Shown: in pieces, positions 46,050-52,786 of the stretch
How the letters are laid out: every line of letters begins with the position of its first letter
How positions within the stretch are numbered: position 1 is the first letter of the stretch
Assembly: GCF_008579165.1 (NCBI RefSeq)
Contig: NZ_BKCN01000008.1
DNA from: Iodidimonas nitroreducens
Lineage (GTDB): Bacteria; Pseudomonadota; Alphaproteobacteria; Sphingomonadales; Rhodothalassiaceae
Direction: 5' to 3' (one strand)
Length of the DNA: 64,000 nt
The notes under the pieces: model-generated
The model's input: the letters and a program-made list of their open reading frames with translations, nothing else
What the model was told of the DNA's origin: nothing
The model's database searches: none
Translations under genes and position numbers: made by a program

Positions 46050-46143
46050 GTCACGATCCCTCATCGTGCGTGCTTGATGGTCGAGAAGCTTGGCTTCGAA
46101 CTTAAGGCGGCTTGATCCGGTGCACTGGTGAACAATGTTGCCA

Positions 46144-46347
46144 TTAGATCAGTCCCTCTTGTTTGGCTAGCCAGTCGGGTACGATCAACGGCACAGGGCG
46201 TGGCCAGTGGACTGCATCAGGGATGTGACCAATTTGCGAGGTCGGGAGCCAATGTTTTGTGCCTGCCTCCATCTCAATCTCAATGGCGGATCCAGATGGG
46301 TCTTCTGATAGAAGGCGGCACCAAATGGTTACGCTATCGTCTTTCAT
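46144..46347 (-). CDS. Small prophage protein of unknown function
   Basis: 67 residues from ATG 46347 (MKDDSVTIWCRLLSEDPSGS); longer in-frame starts are less likely. It is acidic, with an IEIEMEAGTKHWLPTSQIGH core that looks like a small beta-barrel and no motif I recognise. It overlaps the next upstream gene by 4 bases (ATGA), which supports both as real. Confidence 0.5.
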   Translation of the reverse strand: MKDDSVTIWCRLLSEDPSGSAIEIEMEAGTKHWLPTSQIGHIPDAVHWPRPVPLIVPDWLAKQEGLI

Positions 46348-46538
46348 GCCGTGCCGCCGGATAGGATCAACCACAGACGCTCTGCGATGCCCAGCCACCA
46401 AGGGCTGCTAAGGGCGACAACGGTGCCGCCCAGGCAGGCTGCCTCAAACTGGCTTAACGGCCTGGACTTGGTTAGAGGAGGGCGTTGAACGGGAATAATG
46501 ACCCGTGGACGGGAATAGATGCGGCTGACATTAGACAT
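46344..46538 (-). CDS. Small prophage membrane protein of unknown function
   Basis: 64 residues. The N-terminal half is basic and proline-rich (RPRVIIPVQRPPLTKSRP), and the second half has a hydrophobic segment (CLGGTVVALSSPWWLGIAE). ATG 46538 has AGGATAGGAG upstream, a strong ribosome-binding site. It overlaps the following gene by 4 bases and lies about 200 bases downstream of the TCGCACA-flanked control region, probably on the same minus-strand transcript. Confidence 0.45.
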   Translation of the reverse strand: MSNVSRIYSRPRVIIPVQRPPLTKSRPLSQFEAACLGGTVVALSSPWWLGIAERLWLILSGGTA

Positions 46539-46741
46539 ATGCGTTTGCTCCTATCCTTAAATGAGTGCTGGCGGGCCTCGGGGGAGAGGGGGATGAGGCC
46601 CGCCAGACGATGTGCACAAGGATGGTTCTGACTGTGGGGTTGCCCACAAAACCGCCAAACGAGAAAAGCGGAGATCCGTCACGCCGGGGGATGCCTATGG
46701 GACCGGCTTCATTGTGCGACGGGCCATCAATGGAGCTAAAA

Positions 46742-46777
46742 TCGCACATTGTCAAGAATAATTGTGCGAAAATAGAT
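46742..46777. promoter_or_regulatory. Divergent prophage control region with TCGCACA operators
   Basis: TCGCACA (46742-46748) and TGTGCGA (46763-46769) form an inverted pair. On the minus strand TTGACA (46755-46750) is followed at once by one operator half; on the plus strand TTGTCA (46749-46754) is followed by the other and by an AT-rich -10-like stretch near 46772-46778. The layout is two back-to-back promoters sharing one -35 zone, each with an operator between -35 and -10. The same TCGCACA element flanks the repressor gene at 48665-48707, so the CI-type repressor probably acts here too. Confidence 0.55.
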
Positions 46778-46787
46778 CATTCGAGGT

Positions 46788-47276
46788 TGAAGTATGTCGA
46801 GAGCATCATCTGGCCCGAAGTCCCAGCGCTTGCCGAGTGTTGCGGGGTGGTGGGCAGTGTTTATTACCTTACAGGCGTCCGCACCAGGTCGGGCGAGAAG
46901 AGCATTACCTGCTAGGCGGTCCATGCCATGTGATTGTGAAATCAGAGGCGGCAAACAATCCGGACCATCGCCTTGTCGTTCGGGTTATACTTCGGTCGCG
47001 CTCTCTCGAACACTTCTGGCGTTATGACCAGTCCGGATATTTTGGTAACCTGAAACAGGCGCCAGTCTTTTCCGCTTCCTCCGGATCGTTACCTATGACA
47101 ATGTCGATACCATCGGGCATCTGTATCGTTCACGCCGTCAGTTTGAGTTCGATATCAATTATTCAGTTGAAACCAAACGGAAAGGCACCGAACTACTGAT
47201 CGCCTCGAAAGGCTTGCGTCTACCCTCCCAAGTTCGGGAAAGGCAAGTCAATCAGCCACAGTATCGGGCTGCCTGA
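46788..47276 (+). other. Coding-like but frame-broken prophage stretch
   Basis: No single frame is open across this region, but protein-like pieces follow each other on the plus strand. One is LKYVESIIWPEVPALAECCG (then VVGSVYYLTGVRT) up to TAG near 46915; the next is LLGGPCHVIVKSEAANNPDH (then RLVVRVILRSRSLEHFWRYD) in a second frame; the last is RIVTYDNVDTIGHLYRSRRQ (then FEFDINYSVETKRKGTELLI) in a third frame ending at TGA 47274-47276. It begins just after the divergent promoter. It may be one gene with indels, like others in this window, or a decayed gene. I recognise no family. Confidence 0.3.
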
Positions 47277-47282
47277 CTTAGT

Positions 47283-47617
47283 TATACCGTTTCACCAGCC
47301 CTTTCGTACGTCAGGCGCTTGCCCGCGAAACCGAAAAGGGTGCGCTTCGCCCGTTCGGCATCGTCAACACCGGTTGCAATCCGATTTTTATAACGGAATT
47401 CAAACCCCGCTGCATAGCGGTGCAGATCGAATGGCATATGAACCATTTGGATATCGAAATCGATATTCTTGCCCCCTATAGGGTGATTGCTACCCGCTAT
47501 GACCATCTGACCGGCGAAGACGAAGAAGTGGAGCTTGGGAGTGATTTCACTCAATTAGCGATTTGGGTGGCTGACCTTGGAAGAGATCGCTCAGCATTGC
47601 GGGCTGCAGTGAACTGA
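47283..47617 (+). CDS. Unrecognised prophage gene, start not clear
   Basis: The frame is open from 47283 and ends with TGA 47615-47617, which overlaps the next start as TGATG, a sign of translational coupling. There is no good ATG near the beginning; GTG 47420 or ATG 47441 could be used, or the gene may continue from the broken stretch upstream. The product contains NHLDIEIDILAPYRVIATRY, DHLTGEDEEVELGSDFTQLA and ends in RDRSALRAAVN. I do not recognise the family. The opposite strand is also open here but starts with TTG and lacks coupling. Confidence 0.4.
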
Positions 47618-48057
47618 TGCCGTCGGCTGTAGAGCCGCATGATGCGGAAGAAATTCGGGCAGATCAGCGGATCATTCGCCGTATCAATCCAAAACAGCAT
47701 GTAGTTTGGGATAAAAATAAGGACTGCTCGAGGGTATCTTCCAAGGCATTCAAACCATCCTCTGGCCCGAAGGGAGGAATGTCGGTTGATATTGAGGCGC
47801 AGATCATCGAGGACGGGCACAATCCCCAAAAATATGTGACAACCCCTGTGTTCACGGGTTCAGTTGCTTTTTGCGCTGGCGAAGCGCGGGCATTGGGATT
47901 GTGGGTTGGGTATGACCCACTTCCCGACAATCCTTATCATGGAGAGGTGTGGAACAGTGATCGTGATCGCCCCAACCGGTTCAGGCGTGGCCAAGAGAGA
48001 GGGCTGCATAATGCTGCGACCTGGTACGTGCGGCTTGAAGGCATTGAGATTAGATAA
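47617..48057 (+). CDS. Prophage protein of unknown function (RRIxP...MSVD type)
   Basis: 146 residues. Conserved-looking stretches are DQRIIRRINPKQHVVWDKNK, AFKPSSGPKGGMSVDIEAQI, FTGSVAFCAGEARALGLWVG and YDPLPDNPYHGEVWNSDRDR, ending in WYVRLEGIEIR. This order (RRI-P, PSS-F, MSVD, a GxV...AR step, P-x-x-NPYHGEV) recalls a group of small uncharacterised proteins found near toxin or mobile-element genes; I know no function for it. It is coupled to the preceding frame (TGATG) and lies just before the convergent repressor gene, a common place for lysogenic cargo genes. Confidence 0.55.
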   Translation: MPSAVEPHDAEEIRADQRIIRRINPKQHVVWDKNKDCSRVSSKAFKPSSGPKGGMSVDIEAQIIEDGHNPQKYVTTPVFTGSVAFCAGEARALGLWVGYDPLPDNPYHGEVWNSDRDRPNRFRRGQERGLHNAATWYVRLEGIEIR

Positions 48058-48084
48058 TTTCATTATCTTCGTTGGCTTGCAGCC

Positions 48085-48657
48085 TTAGAGCAGGGATGCG
48101 CGCCAGATCACCCGCCCGATGATGCGGAAGTCTTCACTGCCGATGCGGATCGGCTTGTGCCGAGGGTTGGAACTGAGCGGTTCCAAGCGCGCAGGGTCCT
48201 CCCGGTATTTTTTGAAGGTGGTTTCTGAACTGCCATTCATAACGGCGTAGATGCGACCAGTGATCAGGTCGGTGTCATCGGGGTCCACGGCAATGTAGCC
48301 GCCATCTTCCACCACCATGTCCATGCTATCGCCTGCGACGCGCAGGCCAAAAGTGTTGGGCCCACCTACATCACAATACATGTGTCCTTGCGGATCCTCC
48401 AGCGCCTCACGCCAGTTCCCTGCCGCGATGGCACCTGCGATGGGGATGCGCCGTATTGGCGATGGGTCCGAGGCCTGACCCTGGCTTATCAGCCCGAGTT
48501 TCTTTACGAATTCATCGGCTTCTTCCGCCAGTACCCTGCGCCGCCCGTTCAGGATCTTGGTGATGGTGTAGCGAGGCAGGCCCACCATATCGCCAATCTG
48601 TTGATCGGTCAGATTCTGGTCCCGCTTTGCTGCGCGTATCTGCTTGATAATATCCAT
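48085..48657 (-). CDS. CI-type prophage repressor (XRE HTH plus S24 peptidase)
   Basis: 190 residues. The N-terminal helix-turn-helix is NLTDQQIGDMVGLPRYTITK followed by ILNGRRRVL. The C-terminal LexA-like domain has the cleavage-type Ala-Gly (IPIAGAIAAGNW), the catalytic Ser in RVAGDSMDMVVEDGG and the Lys in TTFKKYRED. It should maintain lysogeny and undergo RecA-stimulated self-cleavage. It is divergent from the Cro-like gene, with TCGCACA operators in between. Confidence 0.9.
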   Translation of the reverse strand: MDIIKQIRAAKRDQNLTDQQIGDMVGLPRYTITKILNGRRRVLAEEADEFVKKLGLISQGQASDPSPIRRIPIAGAIAAGNWREALEDPQGHMYCDVGGPNTFGLRVAGDSMDMVVEDGGYIAVDPDDTDLITGRIYAVMNGSSETTFKKYREDPARLEPLSSNPRHKPIRIGSEDFRIIGRVIWRASLL

Positions 48658-48664
48658 ACCCTAA

Positions 48665-48741
48665 TGTGCGAAATTCGCTGTTTTTGATCGAGAACTAAAA
48701 TCGCACATTTTTGCTTGCGTTGAATGGTCTAAAATGGCACA
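48665..48741. promoter_or_regulatory. Repressor operator region between cI-like and cro-like genes
   Basis: TGTGCGA at 48665-48671 and TCGCACA at 48701-48707, plus a variant TGGCACA at 48735-48741, lie in the 94 bases between the two divergent genes. The extended form TAAAATCGCACATTT matches the copy at 46738-46750 closely. This is the expected place for the lysogeny switch, with the CI- and Cro-type proteins competing for the sites. Confidence 0.65.
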
Positions 48742-48751
48742 TATTGGAGCC

Positions 48752-48994
48752 ATGGCAGATATTGAGCACATAATCATGACCTTGGGCGGGGTGCGCAAAA
48801 CCGCACGCGCCTGCGATGTGGCCCCGTCTACCGTGCAACACTGGAAGACGTCCCGGCGGGTTCCCCGTTGGCACCGCGAGCGGCTTTTGACGGCCTATGA
48901 AGCGCGGCTGGCCTTGGATGAGCAAAGTGCATCAGATGGTGCTGCTCCGTCATCTTCTAAAAATAATCCGATTATGAGGAGGGTGGGGGAATGA
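48752..48994 (+). CDS. Cro-like/YdaS-type prophage regulator
   Basis: 80 residues. TLGGVRKTARACDVAPSTVQ followed by HWKTSRRVPRWHRERL is the helix-turn-helix of Cro/YdaS-like proteins (G-G-x-x-x-x-A-R-x-x-x-V-x-P-S-T-V-Q-x-W). ATG 48752 with GGAGCC upstream is preferred; the earlier ATG 48734 overlaps the operator variant. It is the first rightward gene and overlaps the CII-like gene by 4 bases. Confidence 0.75.
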   Translation: MADIEHIIMTLGGVRKTARACDVAPSTVQHWKTSRRVPRWHRERLLTAYEARLALDEQSASDGAAPSSSKNNPIMRRVGE

Positions 48995-49470
48995 CCGATT
49001 TGAGTGTGACAGCCCGTGCCCTGAAGCTTGCCACTCGTGATCTTTATCGTGCGTTGGGTGGACAGGAAGTGGCCGCAGACTTTGCCGGCCGCTCGCAAAG
49101 CCGATTGTCCCATTATTGCAATACCACCAATCCCGCCATGGCCGCGGAATTCATCCCCGCCGACATTCTGGTTCGGCTGGAGCCCCTTACGGGCATCCCA
49201 TATGTGACGCGGCTGTTGGCCCATGCTTCGGGCTATGCGCTGGTGCCGCTGGGTGTGGCATCGAAAGAGGACAGGCCCTGGGCCGGGCGGCTTGCGGATC
49301 TGATTCGTGAAGCCGGCGACGTGGCGGCGCATTTGGCAGATTCGCTGGCCGAAGATGGACGTGTCTCTGCTGCCGATGTTGTGCGCCGGGACCTGCACGG
49401 GGAGGTGCGTGAAGCCATTCAGGTGCTGGTGGATCTGAACGCGGCCTTGGGGCGTCTCGACAGCGGCTGA
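48991..49470 (+). CDS. CII-like phage regulatory protein
   Basis: 159 residues: ATRDLYRALGGQEVAADFAG, RSQSRLSHYCNTTNPAMAAE and FIPADILVRLEPLTGIPYVT. This is the pattern of the phage regulatory protein CII/helix-turn-helix group, with the SQSxLSHY recognition-like segment near residue 35. The second half is helical (GRLADLIREAGDVAAHLADS). It would control early or lysogenic promoters. It is coupled to the Cro-like gene by an ATGA overlap. Confidence 0.65.
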   Translation: MTDLSVTARALKLATRDLYRALGGQEVAADFAGRSQSRLSHYCNTTNPAMAAEFIPADILVRLEPLTGIPYVTRLLAHASGYALVPLGVASKEDRPWAGRLADLIREAGDVAAHLADSLAEDGRVSAADVVRRDLHGEVREAIQVLVDLNAALGRLDSG

Positions 49471-49537
49471 GCGCCGCACCGATTTCTTTTTGGATGATCA
49501 TTGTTTGCGGGATGCCGTTTCCCGCCACGGAGGAATT

Positions 49538-49834
49538 ATGACCGGACACCATGGAAATGAGGATATGTACCGCGAATCCCAACCTGCGTTGAGGCAGGTC
49601 CAGTATTCCGCTCTATGCTCGATAACCAGTTTTGAGGATTGGGTCCGATCTGCCGACCCCGGCGATCGCATTGTTTATTGCGTGGGCCCATGGCTGCCGT
49701 CCGGTGCTGAGGCAGCATTGGCGCGCAAGCTTTTGCGCGGCGGTGTGGTTGAACTGGCGCAAAGGCGCAATCGCTTTGGTGGCTTTGACTATCTGGCCAT
49801 CAAGCGCCGCCACATCACGAGGAAAGCATCATGA
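49538..49834 (+). CDS. Small prophage protein of unknown function
   Basis: 98 residues from ATG 49538, preceded by a strong GGAGG. The core FEDWVRSADPGDRIVYCVGP followed by ALARKLLRGGVVELAQRRNR and FGGFDYLAIKR resembles small phage proteins that pair a strand-rich part with a helix and are encoded before replication genes. No function is known to me. It overlaps the next small gene by ATGA. Confidence 0.6.
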   Translation: MTGHHGNEDMYRESQPALRQVQYSALCSITSFEDWVRSADPGDRIVYCVGPWLPSGAEAALARKLLRGGVVELAQRRNRFGGFDYLAIKRRHITRKAS

Positions 49835-49941
49835 CACGATCATTTCTGCTGCCGCGCGCGCGGATGCGCAAGCGCAATGCGGCGCTGCTGATTTTTGGCG
49901 TGAACCTGTGGCTTTGGGCGGTGATCGGGCTTTGCCTGTGA
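49831..49941 (+). CDS. 36-residue membrane peptide in the replication operon
   Basis: ATG 49831 overlaps the preceding stop (ATGA), and the frame ends at TGA 49939-49941. It encodes a basic N-terminus (MTRSFLLPRARMRKRN) followed by one hydrophobic helix (AALLIFGVNLWLWAVIGLCL). Coupling and charge layout (positive inside, one membrane pass) support a real small protein. The function is unknown. Confidence 0.5.
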   Translation: MTRSFLLPRARMRKRNAALLIFGVNLWLWAVIGLCL

Positions 49942-49961
49942 GCCAGAGAAAGGAGACGGTG

Positions 49962-50471
49962 ATGAAAATACCTGAACGCCTGCGGACTTTCTGCTTGAGA
50001 CGCATTAATCGCTTTTTGGTGGGCCGCCCACGTCCGGATTTAGTGATTGGGCAGGGCGTGATCGGGCAGGGTGAGACTTATCTGGAGCGCTGGTACATGA
50101 TCCCGCGCAACCCTTTGTTCAATATTTATTTGCACAGATTTCACCGGTCTGATGATGATCGCGCATTGCACGATCACCCTTGGATATCGTGTTCGTTGAT
50201 CGTTTTGGGCAGCTATATCGAACACCGGATCGCGGCCGGGGGCGTTCATCATCGCGACAGGATATGTGCAGGCGATCTGGTATTTCGCCGCGCCAAATTG
50301 GCGCACCGGATCGAGATTCCCAAAAATGAAGGACCAGTGTGGACGGTGTTTTTCACCGGCCCTCATGTTCGTGCATGGGGATTTCACTGCCCGCAGGGCT
50401 GGCGGCATTGGCGAGATTTCACAGACCCCAAGAATCCGGGTTCGACAGGCCCCGGCTGCGGTGATTCATAG
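49962..50471 (+). CDS. Cupin-like phage protein
   Basis: 169 residues from ATG 49962, with AAGGAGACGG upstream. RFHRSDDDRALHDHPWISCS followed by LIVLGSYIEH, then RICAGDLVFRRAKLAHRIEI and TVFFTGPHVRAWGFHCPQGW, has the two histidine-containing sheets of the cupin fold (HDHPW and H-R-I-E). Such proteins are frequent in alphaproteobacterial phages without a known role. It overlaps the start region of the methyltransferase gene. Confidence 0.55.
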   Translation: MKIPERLRTFCLRRINRFLVGRPRPDLVIGQGVIGQGETYLERWYMIPRNPLFNIYLHRFHRSDDDRALHDHPWISCSLIVLGSYIEHRIAAGGVHHRDRICAGDLVFRRAKLAHRIEIPKNEGPVWTVFFTGPHVRAWGFHCPQGWRHWRDFTDPKNPGSTGPGCGDS

Positions 50472-50478
50472 AGTGCGC

Positions 50479-51117
50479 ATGGTGCATGGATCGGGTGTTT
50501 TGTTGCCTGATGGGCCCTTTGGGTGCATTTATGCTGACCCACCCTGGTCGTTTAGAACCTATAGCGGTGGGGAGAGCACGCCTCACCGGTCCGCCCATGA
50601 CCATTATCGGACCATGGATGCGCCCAGTCTTGCAGCGATCCCGGTGGAGCGTAGCGCAGCCAAGGACTGCGCGCTTTTCATGTGGATCGTATCGTCACAT
50701 CTGGATCAGGCGATCACTTTGGGGAGAGTCTGGGGCTTTGATTTCAAGACGATTGCTTTTTGCTGGGTTAAAACGCGCGCGGCAGCGGAGGCGCAGGGGT
50801 TTCTCTCTCTTGACGCGATGATGCCACCGGTTACCCGCATGGGAATGGGGTATTGGACCCGGCAGGAGATGGAGCTGTGCCTGCTGTTTACGCGAGGGGC
50901 TCCCCGGCGAAAATCAGGGGGCGTCCGTCAGGTTATTTTTGAGCCGCGGCGGCAGCACAGCCGCAAGCCGGACGGGGTGCGTGATCGCATTCAGACGCTG
51001 GTGGATGGTCCTTATCTGGAGATGTTCGCACGTCAGTCCGCACCGGGCTGGCAAGTCTGGGGAAATGAAACCGACAAATTTTCAGTCTCTGGCGTGATGC
51101 CGGGGGTGGTTTTATGA
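50479..51117 (+). CDS. MT-A70-type DNA N6-adenine methyltransferase
   Basis: About 212 residues from ATG 50479 (or GTG 50461). The catalytic DPPW is near residue 20 (CIYADPPWSFRTYS), followed by DCALFMWIVSSHLDQAITLG and FCWVKTRAAAEAQGF; ELCLLFTRGAPRR and RQHSRKPDGVRDRIQTLVDG complete the MT-A70/Ime4-like fold, and the motif order is the circularly permuted one of this family. Phage members methylate adenine in DNA, probably to resist host restriction or to time replication. It is coupled to the primase gene by ATGA. Confidence 0.85.
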   Translation: MVHGSGVLLPDGPFGCIYADPPWSFRTYSGGESTPHRSAHDHYRTMDAPSLAAIPVERSAAKDCALFMWIVSSHLDQAITLGRVWGFDFKTIAFCWVKTRAAAEAQGFLSLDAMMPPVTRMGMGYWTRQEMELCLLFTRGAPRRKSGGVRQVIFEPRRQHSRKPDGVRDRIQTLVDGPYLEMFARQSAPGWQVWGNETDKFSVSGVMPGVVL

Positions 51118-52343
51118 GCAGGCCCCAGAGAAGCGATCATCGTCGCCATGATCTATTCGATCGGGCCAGGCAAGTGTCGGTGATGGATGTGGATGGGGTG
51201 GCGGGCCTGCGCCGGTCCGGTGCAGGGCGTATGGCCGGGCCGTGCCCATTATGTGGTGGGTCCGCTCGATCGGGTCGGTTTACGGTGCACTTGTCGCGTA
51301 ATGTCTGGGCTTGTTTTGCCTGCCCACCGCCACCGGGAAAGCGCGTGGCAGGCGGCGGTCCGGTGGATCTGGAAATGGCCCTGCGGGGAGGATCACCGCG
51401 AGATGCCGCGCAGCGATTGGTCGGGGATTTAGAGGCGCAGGCGATCCCGCGTGCGCCTGCGCGAAATTCCGTTCATCGCCTGCCACCGGCACCGCGTTCC
51501 CGTTCTACTTTTCCCATTGCCGCCATGATCTGGCGCGATGCCCGGCCAGCGCGCAACAGCTTGGTAGAGCGTTGGTTGAAATCGCGCGATCTCGACCCTG
51601 CAGCTCTGCCCGGCGGATTGGATGCTTTGCGATATCACCCTGCCTGCCCGGCCCTTTGGGCGGGCGGGCAGGTGCGTCTGATCGCCCCTGCCATGGTGGT
51701 AGGCATGGCAAAGATGGTGGCTCTGGGCCATGGCCAAATTGCATGGCGGCTGGCAGCCATTCATGTGACCTATTTGGCCGCCGATGGTGCGGATAAGGCT
51801 GATTTGCGCGATCCCGACACCGGGGATCCTTTGCCATCGCGCCGAATCTACGGGCACCCCATAGGGGCAGTTGCGCCGCTCGGGCCTCCGGCACTTTTGT
51901 CCGATGCTCGGATGGGGCCATTGCTGGTGGGTGAGGGGCTTGAGAGCACATGGGCGGTGGCACAGATGCTGATGGAACAGCACGGCCCTATGCGGGTCGC
52001 GGCGGTTTTATCCCTGGCCAATTTTCAAGGGGGTTGGTTGCGGGATCGAGACGGTTGCTTTGACCCCCATGCGCCGATTTCCGACCCGGCCTCGCCGCCC
52101 TGGCTTTTGCCCGATCCCGGCGATGTGATTGTGGCAATTGATGCCGATATGGCCCCTGTGCGGATTTTTGCGCGTGGGCCGATGCGCCGGCGCACAGAGA
52201 CGATGCTGGATGCGGGTGGGCGGGCCGCTTTGTGTGCCAGCCTTGCCCGTCAGGCATGGCGCCGGGTGGGGGCAAGATCGGTGCGTGTGGTACGCCCTAG
52301 AATGGGCGCGGATTTCAATGATCAGATCAGGGAGAAGGCATGA
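51114..52343 (+). CDS. Phage primase with zinc ribbon and TOPRIM domain
   Basis: 409 residues. The N-terminal zinc ribbon is CPLCGGSARSGRFTVHLSRN with CFAC after it (CxxC...CxxC near residues 43-70). TOPRIM motifs are GPLLVGEGLESTWAVAQML (catalytic Glu) and DVIVAIDADMAPV (Asp-x-Asp). The middle domain, VERWLKSRDLDPAALPGGLD, is typical of phage and plasmid DUF7146/primase proteins. It makes primers for phage DNA synthesis and works with the helicase encoded two genes downstream. Confidence 0.85.
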   Translation: MSRPQRSDHRRHDLFDRARQVSVMDVDGVAGLRRSGAGRMAGPCPLCGGSARSGRFTVHLSRNVWACFACPPPPGKRVAGGGPVDLEMALRGGSPRDAAQRLVGDLEAQAIPRAPARNSVHRLPPAPRSRSTFPIAAMIWRDARPARNSLVERWLKSRDLDPAALPGGLDALRYHPACPALWAGGQVRLIAPAMVVGMAKMVALGHGQIAWRLAAIHVTYLAADGADKADLRDPDTGDPLPSRRIYGHPIGAVAPLGPPALLSDARMGPLLVGEGLESTWAVAQMLMEQHGPMRVAAVLSLANFQGGWLRDRDGCFDPHAPISDPASPPWLLPDPGDVIVAIDADMAPVRIFARGPMRRRTETMLDAGGRAALCASLARQAWRRVGARSVRVVRPRMGADFNDQIREKA

Positions 52344-52786
52344 TGGGTGCGGACAATGCAAAGGCACCGGACCTGATTCGACGTTATCTGGAGCGGTTGG
52401 AAAATATTGCTAAGGCCCGCGAGGCTATCAATGCGGATGCCAGAGAACTGGACGCGGAGATAAAGGCCATGGGCTTTGATCCGAAGGTATTGAGGGCAGT
52501 TTTGAAACGCATGCTGGCTGATCCGCAAGTGTTGGAAGAGTCGGAAGCGCTGCTTGCGGTTTATGCCGCAGCCGCGGGGCAGGCTCCGCCCCCGGATGCC
52601 GAAACGGCGGCGGATCGTGTGTCTGCGTTGGCGGCCGCGGCGCTGGATTTGCACAGCAGGGCACAAAGGGAGGGAGCGATGCTGGCCTTGAAGAAAAGCC
52701 GGGCATGGCGGGAACAGGCGCTTGCCCAAGCCGCCGCTGATGCCGGGGCGGGGTCACCAGATATCCTTAGGCGGAGTGTGCATTGA
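52340..52786 (+). CDS. GapR-like (DUF2312-type) protein
   Basis: 148 residues. LIRRYLERLENIAKAREAIN followed by ARELDAEIKAMGFDPKVLRA matches the short coiled-coil DUF2312 domain of GapR, the alphaproteobacterial nucleoid protein that binds overtwisted DNA. The C-terminal 80 residues (alanine-rich, then LALKKSRAWREQALAQAAAD) are an extra extension not present in cellular GapR (about 90 residues). It is tightly coupled to the primase and helicase genes, which suggests a role at the phage replication fork. Confidence 0.65.
   Translation: MMGADNAKAPDLIRRYLERLENIAKAREAINADARELDAEIKAMGFDPKVLRAVLKRMLADPQVLEESEALLAVYAAAAGQAPPPDAETAADRVSALAAAALDLHSRAQREGAMLALKKSRAWREQALAQAAADAGAGSPDILRRSVH

Noticed and set aside
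46531..46755. 74-residue minus-strand frame starting with TTG
   Set aside because: Its start coincides with the TTGACA promoter element and operator, so it is more likely an untranslated leader of the following small genes; possible but unsupported.
47282..47554. 90-residue minus-strand frame
   Set aside because: Starts with TTG, whereas the plus strand in the same place is coupled to the next gene through TGATG; the plus-strand reading is preferred.
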